Origin: Bog-473 sp963743785
Lineage (GTDB): Bacteria > Actinomycetota > Acidimicrobiia > Acidimicrobiales > RAAP-2
Reading direction: 5' to 3'
Length of the DNA: 64,000 nucleotides
Assembly: GCA_963743785.1 (NCBI GenBank)
Contig: CAVURD010000031.1
Span: forward strand, 1 to 64,000
Shown one piece after another: positions 28,344 through 36,948 of the stretch; position 1 is the first letter of the stretch; each line of letters begins with the position of its first letter. The notes under the pieces are model-generated. The model saw only the letters and a program-made list of their open reading frames with translations, ran no database searches and was not told where the DNA came from. The translations under genes were made by a program, and so were the position numbers.

Positions 28344-29243
28344 CTAGGGGGTGTCGACGTCGATCCGGCGACCGGCCAGCGAGGCACGAAGCTCGTTGAG
28401 CCTGGCCAGGCTGGCCTCAGACTTGGTCTGATCGGTTGCGGCGATGGCCAGGATCAGGGCCTCAACGACGACGAGCGTGGTGGCGTGGCTGGCGAAGAGG
28501 CCCGGAGTGCCTCGGCCGCATTGGAGCGTCACGTCCACGGAGTCGGCCAGTCTCCGGGCCAGCGTGTCGGTGATGAGGACGACGGGAACGTCGAGGGTCT
28601 TGGCGTGCTCGAGCAGCACATGGACATGCGTTTGGAGGCGGCCATAGGCGAACACGACGATGGCATCATTGGGTTCGAGAGAGAGGAGCTCGTCCGCGAA
28701 CGATGTTCCGGTGTGCACGAGGGCGATGCTGGGCTTCCCGATCCGCTGCGCGACGAGCTGTCCATAGTTGGCCAGGGCCGCCGAGGGCCCAACACCGCGC
28801 CAGACCACCCTGTCCCTGCCCGCCAGGATGCCGACCGCATCCTGGAACGCCTGGGTAGATACGTTGCGTGTCAGGGCCTCGAGGGCGGCGATGTGATTGC
28901 GAATGGTCGAGGTGAAGAGTTGATCACCCGGTGTCTGATCGAGTGTGCGCCGCAAGCGTTCACGAAGCGGTGGACTGTCATTGTCCGCGGCGAGCGCCCG
29001 GCGCATTTCCGCCAGGCCGCTGTATCCCAACGATTTCGCGGTCCGCACGACGGTCGCATCACTGGTGCCGAGCTGCTTCGCGAGCGCTGCGGCGGACAGC
29101 AACGTCGCGTCGGGTCCGAGGTCGATCAGGAACTGCGCGACACGTCGTTCCGCAGGCGCGAGCTCCTCACTCCGCTCGGCGAGGCGCTCGTCGTACGAAT
29201 CAGTAGCAGTTGCTACCGTATGGTTCATATCTGTAGTATACAC
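28344..29243 (-). CDS. RpiR/MurR-family transcriptional regulator
   Basis: 299 residues using GTG 29243; ATG 29228 is an alternative. The N-terminal HTH_6 domain has LAPAERRVAQFLIDLGPDAT, AALAKQLGTSDATVVRTAKSLGYSG. The C-terminal SIS domain carries VWRGVGPSAALANYGQLVAQRIG and AIVVFAYGRLQTHV, where sugar phosphates bind in known members. It is divergent from a membrane-protein gene across a 50-base gap containing a palindrome, so it probably controls that operon and itself. Confidence 0.9.
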   Translation of the reverse strand: MYTTDMNHTVATATDSYDERLAERSEELAPAERRVAQFLIDLGPDATLLSAAALAKQLGTSDATVVRTAKSLGYSGLAEMRRALAADNDSPPLRERLRRTLDQTPGDQLFTSTIRNHIAALEALTRNVSTQAFQDAVGILAGRDRVVWRGVGPSAALANYGQLVAQRIGKPSIALVHTGTSFADELLSLEPNDAIVVFAYGRLQTHVHVLLEHAKTLDVPVVLITDTLARRLADSVDVTLQCGRGTPGLFASHATTLVVVEALILAIAATDQTKSEASLARLNELRASLAGRRIDVDTP

Positions 29244-29246
29244 TAC
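29233..29246. promoter_or_regulatory. candidate RpiR operator, palindrome
   Basis: GTAGT-ATAC-ACTAC: perfect 5-base arms around a 4-base centre, placed at the regulator's own start and about 50 bases before the divergent membrane-protein gene. A second palindrome, GTAGCA-GT-TGCTAC, lies at 29203-29216 inside the regulator's 5' end and shares the GTAG arm. Two such sites would suit a dimeric or tetrameric RpiR repressor. Confidence 0.45.
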
Positions 29247-29293
29247 CGATCCGATGACCCGCCTCGATCACGCCGAAAGAACGAGGAGTTGCG

Positions 29294-30031
29294 ATGCATA
29301 ACGTCGTGCTGTTTGCCGCGGCCTTCCTGGCCTGCAGCGTGGAGATGGTGGAAGCGCTCACCATCGTCCTCGCGGTGGCGGTGACTCGAGGCTGGCGTTC
29401 GGCCACATGGGGCATCGCTGCGGCACTCGGGTGTTTGGCTCTCATCGTTTCGATCTTCGGCCCCGCGTTGTCGCACCTGCCGATCAACTCACTCCGGCTC
29501 GTGGTGGGCACGGTCTTGCTCATCTTCGGACTGCAGTGGCTGCGAAAAGCCGTTCTGCGTGCCAGTGGGTTGAAGGCTCTGCATGACGAGGCGGCGATCT
29601 ATGAGGAGAATGTGGCCGAGCTACGCGCCAAAGGCGAGCGATCCGAGCACGACTGGTACGGGTTCACCGTCGCGTTCAAGGGCGTCTTCCTCGAAGGACT
29701 TGAAGTCGCATTCATCATCGTCACCTTCGGAGGCACCCAGCGCAACGTCGGCTTGGCCGCACTCGCCGCGGGTGCAGCATTGGTCGTCGTCCTGATCGCC
29801 GGCATCCTCGTGCACGCACCATTGACACGCGTTCCCGAGAATGCGTTGAAATTCGTGGTCGGCATCATGCTCACTTCGTTCGGGATCTTCTGGAGCGCCG
29901 AGGGCGCCGGCGTGGATTGGCCAGGGAGCGATGCGTCGATCCTGATGGTCATCGCCTTTGTCGTGGGCATTGCCGTCGGCCTCGTGGCGGTCGGGCGGAG
30001 ATTCCGTGTCGCAGAGGTGGCATCACAATGA
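29294..30031 (+). CDS. COG4280-type membrane protein (TMEM165/GDT1-like)
   Basis: 245 residues; ATG 29294 with GAGGAG 5 bases upstream. Six to seven hydrophobic segments form two halves, each with an acidic motif in a helix: SVEMVEALTIVLAV near residue 15 and FLEGLEVAFIIVTFG near residue 135. This pseudo-symmetry and paired glutamates resemble predicted cation/proton exchangers of the TMEM165 superfamily. Its stop overlaps the next start (ATGA). Substrate ion unknown. Likely controlled by the divergent RpiR regulator. Confidence 0.75.
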   Translation: MHNVVLFAAAFLACSVEMVEALTIVLAVAVTRGWRSATWGIAAALGCLALIVSIFGPALSHLPINSLRLVVGTVLLIFGLQWLRKAVLRASGLKALHDEAAIYEENVAELRAKGERSEHDWYGFTVAFKGVFLEGLEVAFIIVTFGGTQRNVGLAALAAGAALVVVLIAGILVHAPLTRVPENALKFVVGIMLTSFGIFWSAEGAGVDWPGSDASILMVIAFVVGIAVGLVAVGRRFRVAEVASQ

Positions 30032-30234
30032 AGTGGCTGAAACAGTTCGCATCGTTCTGGTACGACTTCATCGTGGGTGATGATTGGCGCATCGCGGTCG
30101 GCGTCGTCGGCGCAGTCACCATCGTGTATCTTGCCGCCCACCGTGGCTTCAACGGATGGTGGATCCTTCCCTTCGCCGTGGCGATATTGTTGTCTGTTTC
30201 AGTCGTCCGTGTGGTGCGCGACCGGCTCCCGTGA
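30028..30234 (+). CDS. small two-helix membrane protein
   Basis: 68 residues, start overlapping the upstream stop by 4 bases, so translationally coupled. MKWLKQFASFWYDFIVGDDWRIAVG is followed by two membrane segments (VGAVTIVYLAA and WWILPFAVAILLSVSVV) and a basic end. It may be an accessory subunit of the COG4280-type protein. I recall similar small proteins next to such transporters but cannot verify that here. Confidence 0.7.
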   Translation: MKWLKQFASFWYDFIVGDDWRIAVGVVGAVTIVYLAAHRGFNGWWILPFAVAILLSVSVVRVVRDRLP

Positions 30235-30396
30235 GGGCGTCACCGGTCCGGGTCTCATGTAGGTCTGGCGCGGAGGTCGCGTTCAGTTCGGCTGGCGGAA
30301 GGTCGTACGGTCAGCGGCAAGCGTGTTCGAACCCACCGGCACAGTGGGATCTCGGTCGGTGGGGCCGATACGATCGCCCAAAAAGGAAGGAAGCAC

Positions 30397-31227
30397 ATGG
30401 GCACGGCGAGGAACGGTGAAGTCGAGATCTACTACGAGTCATTCGGTGACCCGTCCCAACCGACTCTGCTCCTGATCAACGGTCTTGGTTCACAGTGCAT
30501 CAATTACGCCACCGAATGGTGCGAGTTGTTCTGTCAGGAGGGCTTCCATGTCGTGCGATTCGACAATCGAGATGTCGGCCTGTCGACGAAACTCGACGGT
30601 ACCGACTACTCCCTCGCCGATATGGCCGACGACGCGATCGCCGTACTTGAGGATGCAGACGTCCGAAAGGCCCACGTCATGGGTTGCTCGATGGGAGGGA
30701 TGATCGTCCAACGGCTCGCGATCGATCATGCCGACCGCTTGTTGTCGATGACGTCCGCGATGTCGCGAACCGGCGAGCCCGGATACGGCGACAGCTCAGA
30801 GGCCGCGCTCGCCTTCTTGACCGCCCCGCCGGCCCCTTCGCGTTCGGCCTACATCGACCATCATGTTGCCGCACTTGGTGTGTACGGATCCAAGCCTGAG
30901 TGGCTCGACGAGAAGCTCATCCGAGCCCGCGCCGGTGCCGCCTACGATCGTTGCTTCTGTCCGGCAGGGGTCGGTCGGCAGATGAGAGCTGTCATGCACG
31001 ATGGTTCTCGCGGCGGCCAGCTGTCCGAGGTCGACCTGCCCGCACTCGTGATCCATGGAAGTAGGGACACTCTCATCGAACCGAGTGGCGGGCGGCGGAC
31101 CGCTGCCCTCATTCCCGGCGCCCGCTTCGTCGAGATCGACGGCATGGGCCATGACTATCCGCCGGCCGTGTGGAGGGAGTGGGTCAACCTCTGGTCGGCT
31201 TTCGCCAAGGAGAGCGTCGCACGTTGA
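30397..31227 (+). CDS. alpha/beta-hydrolase
   Basis: 276 residues; ATG 30397 after a strong GGAAGGAAG site. LLLINGLGSQCINYATEWCE (oxyanion region), FDNRDVGLSTK, the nucleophile elbow VMGCSMGGMI, the acid in VIHGSRDTLI and His in DGMGHDYPP are intact. FDNRDVGLS is typical of the hydrolase branch containing aclacinomycin methylesterase-like and 3-oxoadipate-lactonase-like enzymes. Substrate unknown. Confidence 0.88.
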   Translation: MGTARNGEVEIYYESFGDPSQPTLLLINGLGSQCINYATEWCELFCQEGFHVVRFDNRDVGLSTKLDGTDYSLADMADDAIAVLEDADVRKAHVMGCSMGGMIVQRLAIDHADRLLSMTSAMSRTGEPGYGDSSEAALAFLTAPPAPSRSAYIDHHVAALGVYGSKPEWLDEKLIRARAGAAYDRCFCPAGVGRQMRAVMHDGSRGGQLSEVDLPALVIHGSRDTLIEPSGGRRTAALIPGARFVEIDGMGHDYPPAVWREWVNLWSAFAKESVAR

Positions 31228-31445
31228 TGGCCGTCGTGGTCTGTCACCGTGACGAGCTGTCGGCCGTGGTTCGTTTTCACAGCGGTGTTACTCGGAGGCC
31301 CACCACGCCATGAACTCGGGGACGTGACCAACTCTCGACCGTGAAGGTGGGTTCGCCGGTCGTCTGAGCACCACACCACATTGACGGTCACGCCGCCCTC
31401 AGGGTCATCTAGGCGAGAACGAGGGTGGAGGACAGTGGAGGATGC

Positions 31446-31859
31446 TCAGCCGTGCACGAATCGCGAACGGTGGACCTGTTGTTCCCACCCACTCGCGTGC
31501 CAGAAACCCATCGCCTTCGATTCGGTCTCCACGACTATCGCCTGCAGGCGAACGCAACGTTGTGCGGCGAGGCGAGCCTCGGCCTCAAGGAGAAGTCGGC
31601 GTCCCAAACCGAGACGCCGGTTCGATGGAGCGACCACCAACCGATAGATGGATCCACGCCAACCATCCCAGCCTGCGATCACGGATCCGACGATTGATCG
31701 ACCGTCCTCGGCGACGATCAGTGCCGACGGGTCGTGCTCGATGAGCCTGCTCAGGCTCTCAACATCGTCCGTGCGGCTCGGTTCGGCCTCGGCCTGGGCC
31801 CAGAGCTGGAGAACGGCTTCGAGATCGGAGAACTGACCAGTTCGGAGGACCCACGCCAT
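31446..31859 (-). CDS. GNAT-family N-acetyltransferase
   Basis: 137 residues. Acetyl-CoA binding motif A is IYRLVVAPSNRRLGLGRRLLLEAEARL (R-x-x-G-x-G/A-type loop), preceded by IVGSVIAGWDG and followed by AMGFWHASGW. Complete single-domain acetyltransferase; substrate unknown. Faces the hydrolase gene tail to tail across ~220 bases in which nothing else was seen. Confidence 0.88.
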   Translation of the reverse strand: MAWVLRTGQFSDLEAVLQLWAQAEAEPSRTDDVESLSRLIEHDPSALIVAEDGRSIVGSVIAGWDGWRGSIYRLVVAPSNRRLGLGRRLLLEAEARLAAQRCVRLQAIVVETESKAMGFWHASGWEQQVHRSRFVHG

Positions 31860-32034
31860 GGTCCAAGGTTACGAGAGCGAAGCCACTGGTCAATCTCTTT
31901 GTGTCGGGAACGTGAATCTGGTGGGACGCCTCGTGGGCGAACGACAACGTCGCGCCAGTGACTCCCCGCTGCGTGGGATTGAGTGGATCGTCGCCTTGCG
32001 CCGGGCAACCCTGCAGATGAAGGGCACCTCGAGG

Positions 32035-32493
32035 TTATTCCAGGGCGTATCGATCCGGTTGTGCGGCGTCCTCGTTTGCGAGCAGGGCCTGAAGCGAGGC
32101 CAGGATCGGCAACCAGGTGTTCTCTGCCTCTTCGTCGCTGTCCGCGTATTCGATTTCGTCGATCTGGAGTTGTACGGCGGAGCCTCCCTGGCAGGGGCGA
32201 ATCTGCCAGGTGAGATAGAGGGGTGGGTCCTCGGGTCCAGATTGGATGCTGTAGGACAGCTGGCAGGGTGGTCGGGCGTGCAGGACTCGCCCGATCAGCG
32301 CGGAATCGCCGGTCGTCGAGGATTGATTGGTCTGGAAAAGGATGGGTGCGTCCGCCTGCCACGATGAGTGGGCCGCCAACCCGTGCAGGTATCTGCTTGT
32401 CTCCTCGGTTCCGGTCAGTGCAGCCCACACTCTGGCCGGACCGGCCGCAGTGAAACACTGGAACATCTTGGTTCCCATCGGAAGTGCGTTCAT
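32035..32493 (-). CDS. START/SRPBCC-fold (AHSA1-like) protein
   Basis: About 152 residues from ATG 32493; ATG 32517 adds 8 residues. FTAAGPARVWAALTGTEETSRYLHGL is the opening of the AHSA1-type SRPBCC fold. Strands with LIGRVLHARPPCQLSYSI and YLTWQIRP follow, then the long C-terminal helix TWLPILASLQALLANE. Such proteins bind hydrophobic ligands; often encoded beside ArsR regulators, but none is here. Confidence 0.78.
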   Translation of the reverse strand: MNALPMGTKMFQCFTAAGPARVWAALTGTEETSRYLHGLAAHSSWQADAPILFQTNQSSTTGDSALIGRVLHARPPCQLSYSIQSGPEDPPLYLTWQIRPCQGGSAVQLQIDEIEYADSDEEAENTWLPILASLQALLANEDAAQPDRYALE

Positions 32494-32517
32494 GCGGCGT
32501 CCGCGTTGGCTGCGCAT

Positions 32518-32936
32518 TGAGGTGTCATCAGGGGAGGACTACACGCGTCTCGTCTGAGAGCAGGCAGGCACGCAAGGGATCAGAGTCCGCCGCGAGCCAG
32601 CGGCAATGGCCTCCTGGATCTGTGATGTATCCACTACGGCGGACGGCCAGACGTCACCGAGGCCACATGCTTCGTGCGGATGCCGATCTGCATCAACATT
32701 GCCCATTGCACAACCCCCCCAAGCCGCATCCAGAGTACAGAAGCCATTGGGCCGAGACAAGCGTCACGGTACTTTCGATCGCCTTCGATCGCCTTCGATC
32801 GCCTTCGATCGGGTTCGATCGCTCCCAGGACCCAACGGAATGAGGACGGGCTCGGCAGTCCCGAACCTCTCGACAATTGGCGCCCAGCCTCCTCGACGAG
32901 CCGAAGGGCACGGAAGCCACCGATTACATTTTGCTC
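32518..32936. other. intergenic region with a short tandem repeat
   Basis: About 420 bases between the START-like gene and the globin gene. The only structure is the 10-bp repeat at 32774-32822; no gene is supported. Confidence 0.6.
32774..32822. repeat. 10-bp tandem repeat TTCGATCGCC, about five units
   Basis: TTCGATCGCC is repeated four times, the last unit changing to TTCGATCGGG, followed by TTCGATCG. Each unit contains the palindrome CGATCG, so the palindromes recur at about one helical turn. The array lies 115 bases before the truncated-haemoglobin start. Confidence 0.85.
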
Positions 32937-33401
32937 ATGGGAGACGACCCGACGCTGTACGAATGGGCTGGCGGGCGAGACGCTTTTGATCGCCTGATCG
33001 ACGCCTTCTATGACCGAGTGGAGCAGGACGAGCTGCTCTCGCCACTTTTTCCGGGAGGTGTGCACGAGGAACACCGAAGGAACGTGGCCACCTGGTGGAG
33101 CGAGGTGTTCGGAGGTCCCCCTGACTACACCGATCGGATCGGCGGATACGAGCGAATGCTTCGTCGGCACCTAGCGCTCCACATCACCAATGACCAGCGA
33201 TTCCGGTTCGTCTCGCTGATGAGCCTTGCCGCTGACGATGCCAAACTTCCCAGTGACCCTGAATTTCGGTCTGCTCTTGTGGCCTACCTCGAATGGGGCG
33301 CTCGGCTCGCGCTCGGGAATTCTCAGACCGGCGCTGATGTGGTTGAGCACGCACCCGTGCCGAGATGGGGGTGGGGAGAAGCTCGTCCCTATCAGCCGTA
33401 G
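32937..33401 (+). CDS. truncated haemoglobin, group II (HbO type)
   Basis: 154 residues from ATG 32937. LYEWAGGRDAFDRLIDAFYDRV, PLFPGG, WWSEVFGGPPDYTDRIGGYERMLRRHLALHI and YLEWGARLALGNSQ follow the group II pattern, with the proximal His in the RRHLALHI region and Tyr/Trp positions of the distal pocket. It ends with a ~20-residue GWGEARPYQP tail. Role: oxygen or NO chemistry linked to respiration. Intact relative of the broken globin at 17070-17615. Confidence 0.9.
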   Translation: MGDDPTLYEWAGGRDAFDRLIDAFYDRVEQDELLSPLFPGGVHEEHRRNVATWWSEVFGGPPDYTDRIGGYERMLRRHLALHITNDQRFRFVSLMSLAADDAKLPSDPEFRSALVAYLEWGARLALGNSQTGADVVEHAPVPRWGWGEARPYQP

Positions 33402-33635
33402 TCACTCCTCACCCCTCCCGCAACCGGGCGAAGGCGGTCGGGGGTTGCCGAGCCGACTCTTCCTGGTCAGGCGGCTCACCTAGTGAGGATTGCGTCGGCC
33501 CGAAGGGTGTCGCCAGGGCAGGTGGTTGGAGAGGCGTAGGGTGGCGTGAAGGACAATCGTGCTCAACTCGACCCGATTGCGATCCTTCCGGCGGGGCATC
33601 ACCGCAACCTCGGTCTGCCCTGCGAGAGGAGCATC

Positions 33636-33863
33636 ATGGCTTCAACCCAGGCGACACACATCGGCACGCAACTCGATGAACACCATTCTCCGGAGACAAA
33701 CGGGCGGATGTCGGTCTGCCGACGTTGCGGTGCGCAGACCGACGACCCAATGGGACTGCACCACAGTCCGTTCGAAGGTCAATTGGCCCGCTCCACCAAT
33801 TGGCTGGCCGCCCAGTCTCGGTTGGTGGACATTGAGCGTGCTCGGCAGTCCCGGGTGAGGTAG
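33636..33863 (+). CDS. small CxxC protein, hypothetical
   Basis: 75 residues; ATG 33636 with GAGGAG 4 bases upstream. After a polar N-terminus it has SVCRRCGAQTDDPMGLHHSPF: one C-x2-C pair with two His 11-12 residues later, a possible CCHH-type zinc site. A C-terminal charged helix follows (RLVDIERARQSRVR). No family recognised. Ends about 65 bases from the convergent FGGY kinase. Confidence 0.6.
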   Translation: MASTQATHIGTQLDEHHSPETNGRMSVCRRCGAQTDDPMGLHHSPFEGQLARSTNWLAAQSRLVDIERARQSRVR

Positions 33864-33928
33864 ATGCTTCAGCGGCGGCGCAGCTCGCCGATCCGGACGT
33901 ATGAGCGCAGATGTGCCTGCCTCGGCCG

Positions 33929-35440
33929 TCAGAACGAAATGCCGGTGAGTTCGGGAATGGTGCCTTCGGCCTTGGACCGGGCCCGTAACCACCGTTCACG
34001 CGCCTGCGCTCGCTGGGTATCGTCGTTGCGGGGTTCCACCGTCCGGCGAGGGCTGAACGTCGCGGCCAACTCTTCCTCGGAGGCGTAGGACCCGATGGCC
34101 AGGCCGGCCAGCAGCCCGGCGCCGAGGGTGGTGGCCTCCAGCACGGGCGAGACCTCCACCGGGCGACCGATGGCGTCCGCCAGGGCGTTGACGAATACAT
34201 CGTTGTCCGACATGCCGCCGTCTATCCGCAACGAGTGAATCGGGAAGCCACTGTCCGCTTCGGCCGCTTCGACCAGGTCCGCGCCACGGTGGGCCACGCC
34301 CTCGAGCACGGCGCGCACGACTTCTGGGCGGCCGGAGCCCCTGGTCAGCCCGACCAGTGCGCCGCGGGCGCCGAAATCCCACACCGGGGTACCCATGCCG
34401 AGCAGGGCGGGAACGAACCAGACGTCACCGGTCGTCTCGCATTGCGCAGCCACGGCCGCTGACTCTTCGGAGGTGCTCAGCAGGCCGAGATCATCCCGGA
34501 GCCATTCGACACATGTGCCGGCCGAGAGCATGACCGCTTCGACGCCCCAGGTGGACTGCCCACCGATCCGGTAGGCCACGATCGGGAAGGTGCCGGCGCT
34601 GCCCCGGCCGGCGTGGGTCGGCGGGCCCTCGGGGCCGGTGCACTGGTCGAGCATGCCGCCGGTGCCGAAGGTCGCCTTGGCCAACCCGGGGCGAGTACAT
34701 CCCTGTCCGACCAGGGAGGCTTGTTGATCACCGGCCATCCCGCAAATGATCGGGGAGCCGGGAAGGGCGTGGCAGGCGCCGACAGCCCCCGACGAGTCGA
34801 CGATGCGGGGCAGCAGCTCCGTCGGGATGCCCAGTCGTTCGAGCAACGGGCGGTCCCAGGTGATACTCGAGGCGTCGACCATGGCGGTCACCGCGGCGTT
34901 GGTGGCGTCGGTGACGTGCAGCGCGTCGTTGCCCGCCGCCGCGCCTCCCGAGAGGATCCACGCCACCCAGGTGTCCACGGTGCCGAAGCACAGCTCGCCC
35001 GCGCTGGCCCGGGTTCGATCGGGGTCCACCGCATCGAGGATGGCCATCAGCTTGGTGGCCGACGCGTTGGGCGCCAGCCGGATGCCTTCGCCCTGGAGAA
35101 CGAGGCACGTGCCGACCGTGCGCAGATCCTGCCACCCGATGCCGGGCGCGACCGGCTCCCCGGTGGCCCGGTCCCACACGATCGTCGAGGCCCGCTGATT
35201 GGCGATGCCGACCGCTTCGACCGGCCCGCCCTGGGCGAGGGTGGCCTGGGCCACCTGCATCACCGCCTCGGCCATCAGGACGGCATCGAACTCGACCAGG
35301 CCCGGAGCCGGTGATTCGGGCAGTACCGGCGCGTGGTGGGCGTGCGTCACGCTGGCATCGGGTCGGACAATGGAGGCGCGGACACCCGAGGTGCCGACAT
35401 CGACCACCAGGACACTGCCCCCGCCGCCGACGGCGCTCAT
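33929..35440 (-). CDS. FGGY-family carbohydrate kinase, glycerol kinase-like
   Basis: 503 residues; ATG 35440 overlaps the upstream stop by 4 bases. VVDVGTSGVRASIV (phosphate 1), GIANQRAST, GIGWQDLRT, the hinge ICGMAGDQQASLVGQG and FGTGGML correspond to the glycerol kinase order; SLRIDGGMSDNDVFV is the adenosine loop. GDQQAS in place of GDQQAA supports glycerol kinase specificity over xylulokinase. Third gene of the glycerol operon. An in-frame upstream extension to 35971 is an antisense artefact. Confidence 0.88.
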   Translation of the reverse strand: MSAVGGGGSVLVVDVGTSGVRASIVRPDASVTHAHHAPVLPESPAPGLVEFDAVLMAEAVMQVAQATLAQGGPVEAVGIANQRASTIVWDRATGEPVAPGIGWQDLRTVGTCLVLQGEGIRLAPNASATKLMAILDAVDPDRTRASAGELCFGTVDTWVAWILSGGAAAGNDALHVTDATNAAVTAMVDASSITWDRPLLERLGIPTELLPRIVDSSGAVGACHALPGSPIICGMAGDQQASLVGQGCTRPGLAKATFGTGGMLDQCTGPEGPPTHAGRGSAGTFPIVAYRIGGQSTWGVEAVMLSAGTCVEWLRDDLGLLSTSEESAAVAAQCETTGDVWFVPALLGMGTPVWDFGARGALVGLTRGSGRPEVVRAVLEGVAHRGADLVEAAEADSGFPIHSLRIDGGMSDNDVFVNALADAIGRPVEVSPVLEATTLGAGLLAGLAIGSYASEEELAATFSPRRTVEPRNDDTQRAQARERWLRARSKAEGTIPELTGISF

Positions 35441-36948
35441 GGCCAGGGCACAGATCCGAACGGGGACCGGAGTCCGAGCTTGCCGGGATTGAGGATGCCG
35501 ACCGGGTCGAAGCTCTTCTTGAGGCCGGCCAACACGTCGAACCCCGATCCGAGCGCCCGCGGCATGAAGCGCGATCGATTGAGGCCGATCCCGTGATGGT
35601 GACTGATGGCGGCACCATGGGCCAGGGTGGCGTCGGTCACCGTGTCCCAGGCCCGACGGTAGTACCGCTCGCGCCAGTCGCCGTCGCCCTCGGGGCCACG
35701 ACCGGCGAAGGTGAAGTAGAGGCAGGCCCCGTCGGTGTAGGCATGAGACTGATGGGCCGAGGCGGCCAGGGTCCCCTCGAGAGCCTCGAGCGAGGTGACC
35801 ACTTCTTCGAAGAGTCCTGGCAACGCGGCCCACGGACCCGAGATCTCGGCCGTGTCGACCACGATGCCGGCCCGCCACAACGGGGCCAGCGCCGAGACGT
35901 CGTTGCGGTGACCGAGCCAGCGCTCGACCAAGGCCACGTCGAGTGGTTGGGCGGCCGCCACCTCGCCGCACTCGTCATCGACCACGGCGAAGGTTGCGGC
36001 CACCAGCGCCGCGTCGGTCTCGTCCAGGACAATGAGCACGTTGGTGTCGGGCTGGTCGAAATTGCGGCCGGACTCGGCCTGGTCGTACAGGCGGAGCACG
36101 GCCGGAGTCGCCCCGCGGCGCAGGATCCTGCGGCAGGCGTCGAGCCCGGTCTCGAAGGTGGCGAAGCCGAAGGCCCGTCGATCCTGGGCAAGTGGCACCG
36201 GGTGGATGCGGAAGCGGGCCTCGGTGATCACGCCGAGGGTGCCCTCGCTCCCGACGAACAGCTGGGTCAGGTTGGGTCCCGTGGCGGCGCGTGGCCCCTT
36301 CCCCTCGGTGTGCACCACGCGGCCGTCGGCCAGGACCACCTCGAGGCCCAGCACCATGTCCTCGATCTTCCCGTAGCGGGTCGAGTACTGACCGGCGCCC
36401 CGGCAGGCCAGCCAGCCCCCGACGGTCGAGAGGTCCATCGACTGGGGCCAGTGGCCCAGGGTGTACCCGCTCCCGACCTGGCCCAGGGCGGCTTCGAGAT
36501 CGGGGCCGAACATGCCGGCTCGCACGTCGGCGGTCAGCGAGGTCTCGTCGACCCTGACCAGACCCTCGAGCCCGGTGAGGTCGAGTGACACACCCCCATG
36601 GACCGGGATGGATCCGCCACAGACCCCGCTCCGGCCTGCCATCGGGGTGACCGCCACCACGGCCTCGTTGCACGCGGACAGCACCGTTGCCACTTCGTCC
36701 GTGGTGTGCGGCCGCACGACGATGGCCGGGCGTTGGGGGACCGACCCCTCGGCTGCCCAGCCAATGGCCAGGGGCCACCAGTCGCGACCGGCTTCGGCCC
36801 GGCTGGCCCCGTCGGTCCGCACGTCGGCGCCGCTGGCGACCAGGCGATCGATCAGACCCGCCGGCAGCGGGGGAGCGGCGCCCGAAAGGCGATCGGTGAC
36901 CGCATCCGCGGCGGCGTCAATCGGCGTGACCGGGGTGGGGGCGATCAC
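35437..36948 (-). CDS. FAD-binding oxidase, alkyldihydroxyacetonephosphate-synthase-like
   Basis: 503 residues. An FAD_binding_4 domain carries VVAVTPMAGRSGVCGGSIP, GWLACRGAGQYSTRYGKIEDM and LFVGSEGTLGVIT. The C-terminal domain has the ISHHHGIGLNRSRFMP tri-histidine stretch of AGPS and ends with LNPGKLGL. In AGPS this enzyme class swaps the acyl of acyl-DHAP for a fatty alcohol. In Mycobacterium a related flavoprotein gene neighbours glpD. Middle gene of the operon, overlapping both neighbours by 4 bases. A true ether-lipid role is unproven. Confidence 0.87.
   Translation of the reverse strand: MIAPTPVTPIDAAADAVTDRLSGAAPPLPAGLIDRLVASGADVRTDGASRAEAGRDWWPLAIGWAAEGSVPQRPAIVVRPHTTDEVATVLSACNEAVVAVTPMAGRSGVCGGSIPVHGGVSLDLTGLEGLVRVDETSLTADVRAGMFGPDLEAALGQVGSGYTLGHWPQSMDLSTVGGWLACRGAGQYSTRYGKIEDMVLGLEVVLADGRVVHTEGKGPRAATGPNLTQLFVGSEGTLGVITEARFRIHPVPLAQDRRAFGFATFETGLDACRRILRRGATPAVLRLYDQAESGRNFDQPDTNVLIVLDETDAALVAATFAVVDDECGEVAAAQPLDVALVERWLGHRNDVSALAPLWRAGIVVDTAEISGPWAALPGLFEEVVTSLEALEGTLAASAHQSHAYTDGACLYFTFAGRGPEGDGDWRERYYRRAWDTVTDATLAHGAAISHHHGIGLNRSRFMPRALGSGFDVLAGLKKSFDPVGILNPGKLGLRSPFGSVPWP

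Noticed and set aside
30316..30350. GTTCGAACCC stretch resembling a tRNA T-arm
   Set aside because: No acceptor stem, anticodon arm or D-arm can be built around it.
32774..32822. Possible CRISPR array
   Set aside because: The 10-bp units are contiguous with no spacers, no cas genes are present, and the unit is far too short.
35441..35971. N-terminal extension of the glycerol-kinase-like ORF
   Set aside because: Arginine/glycine-rich filler antisense to the frame of the AGPS-like gene; the kinase clearly starts at 35440.
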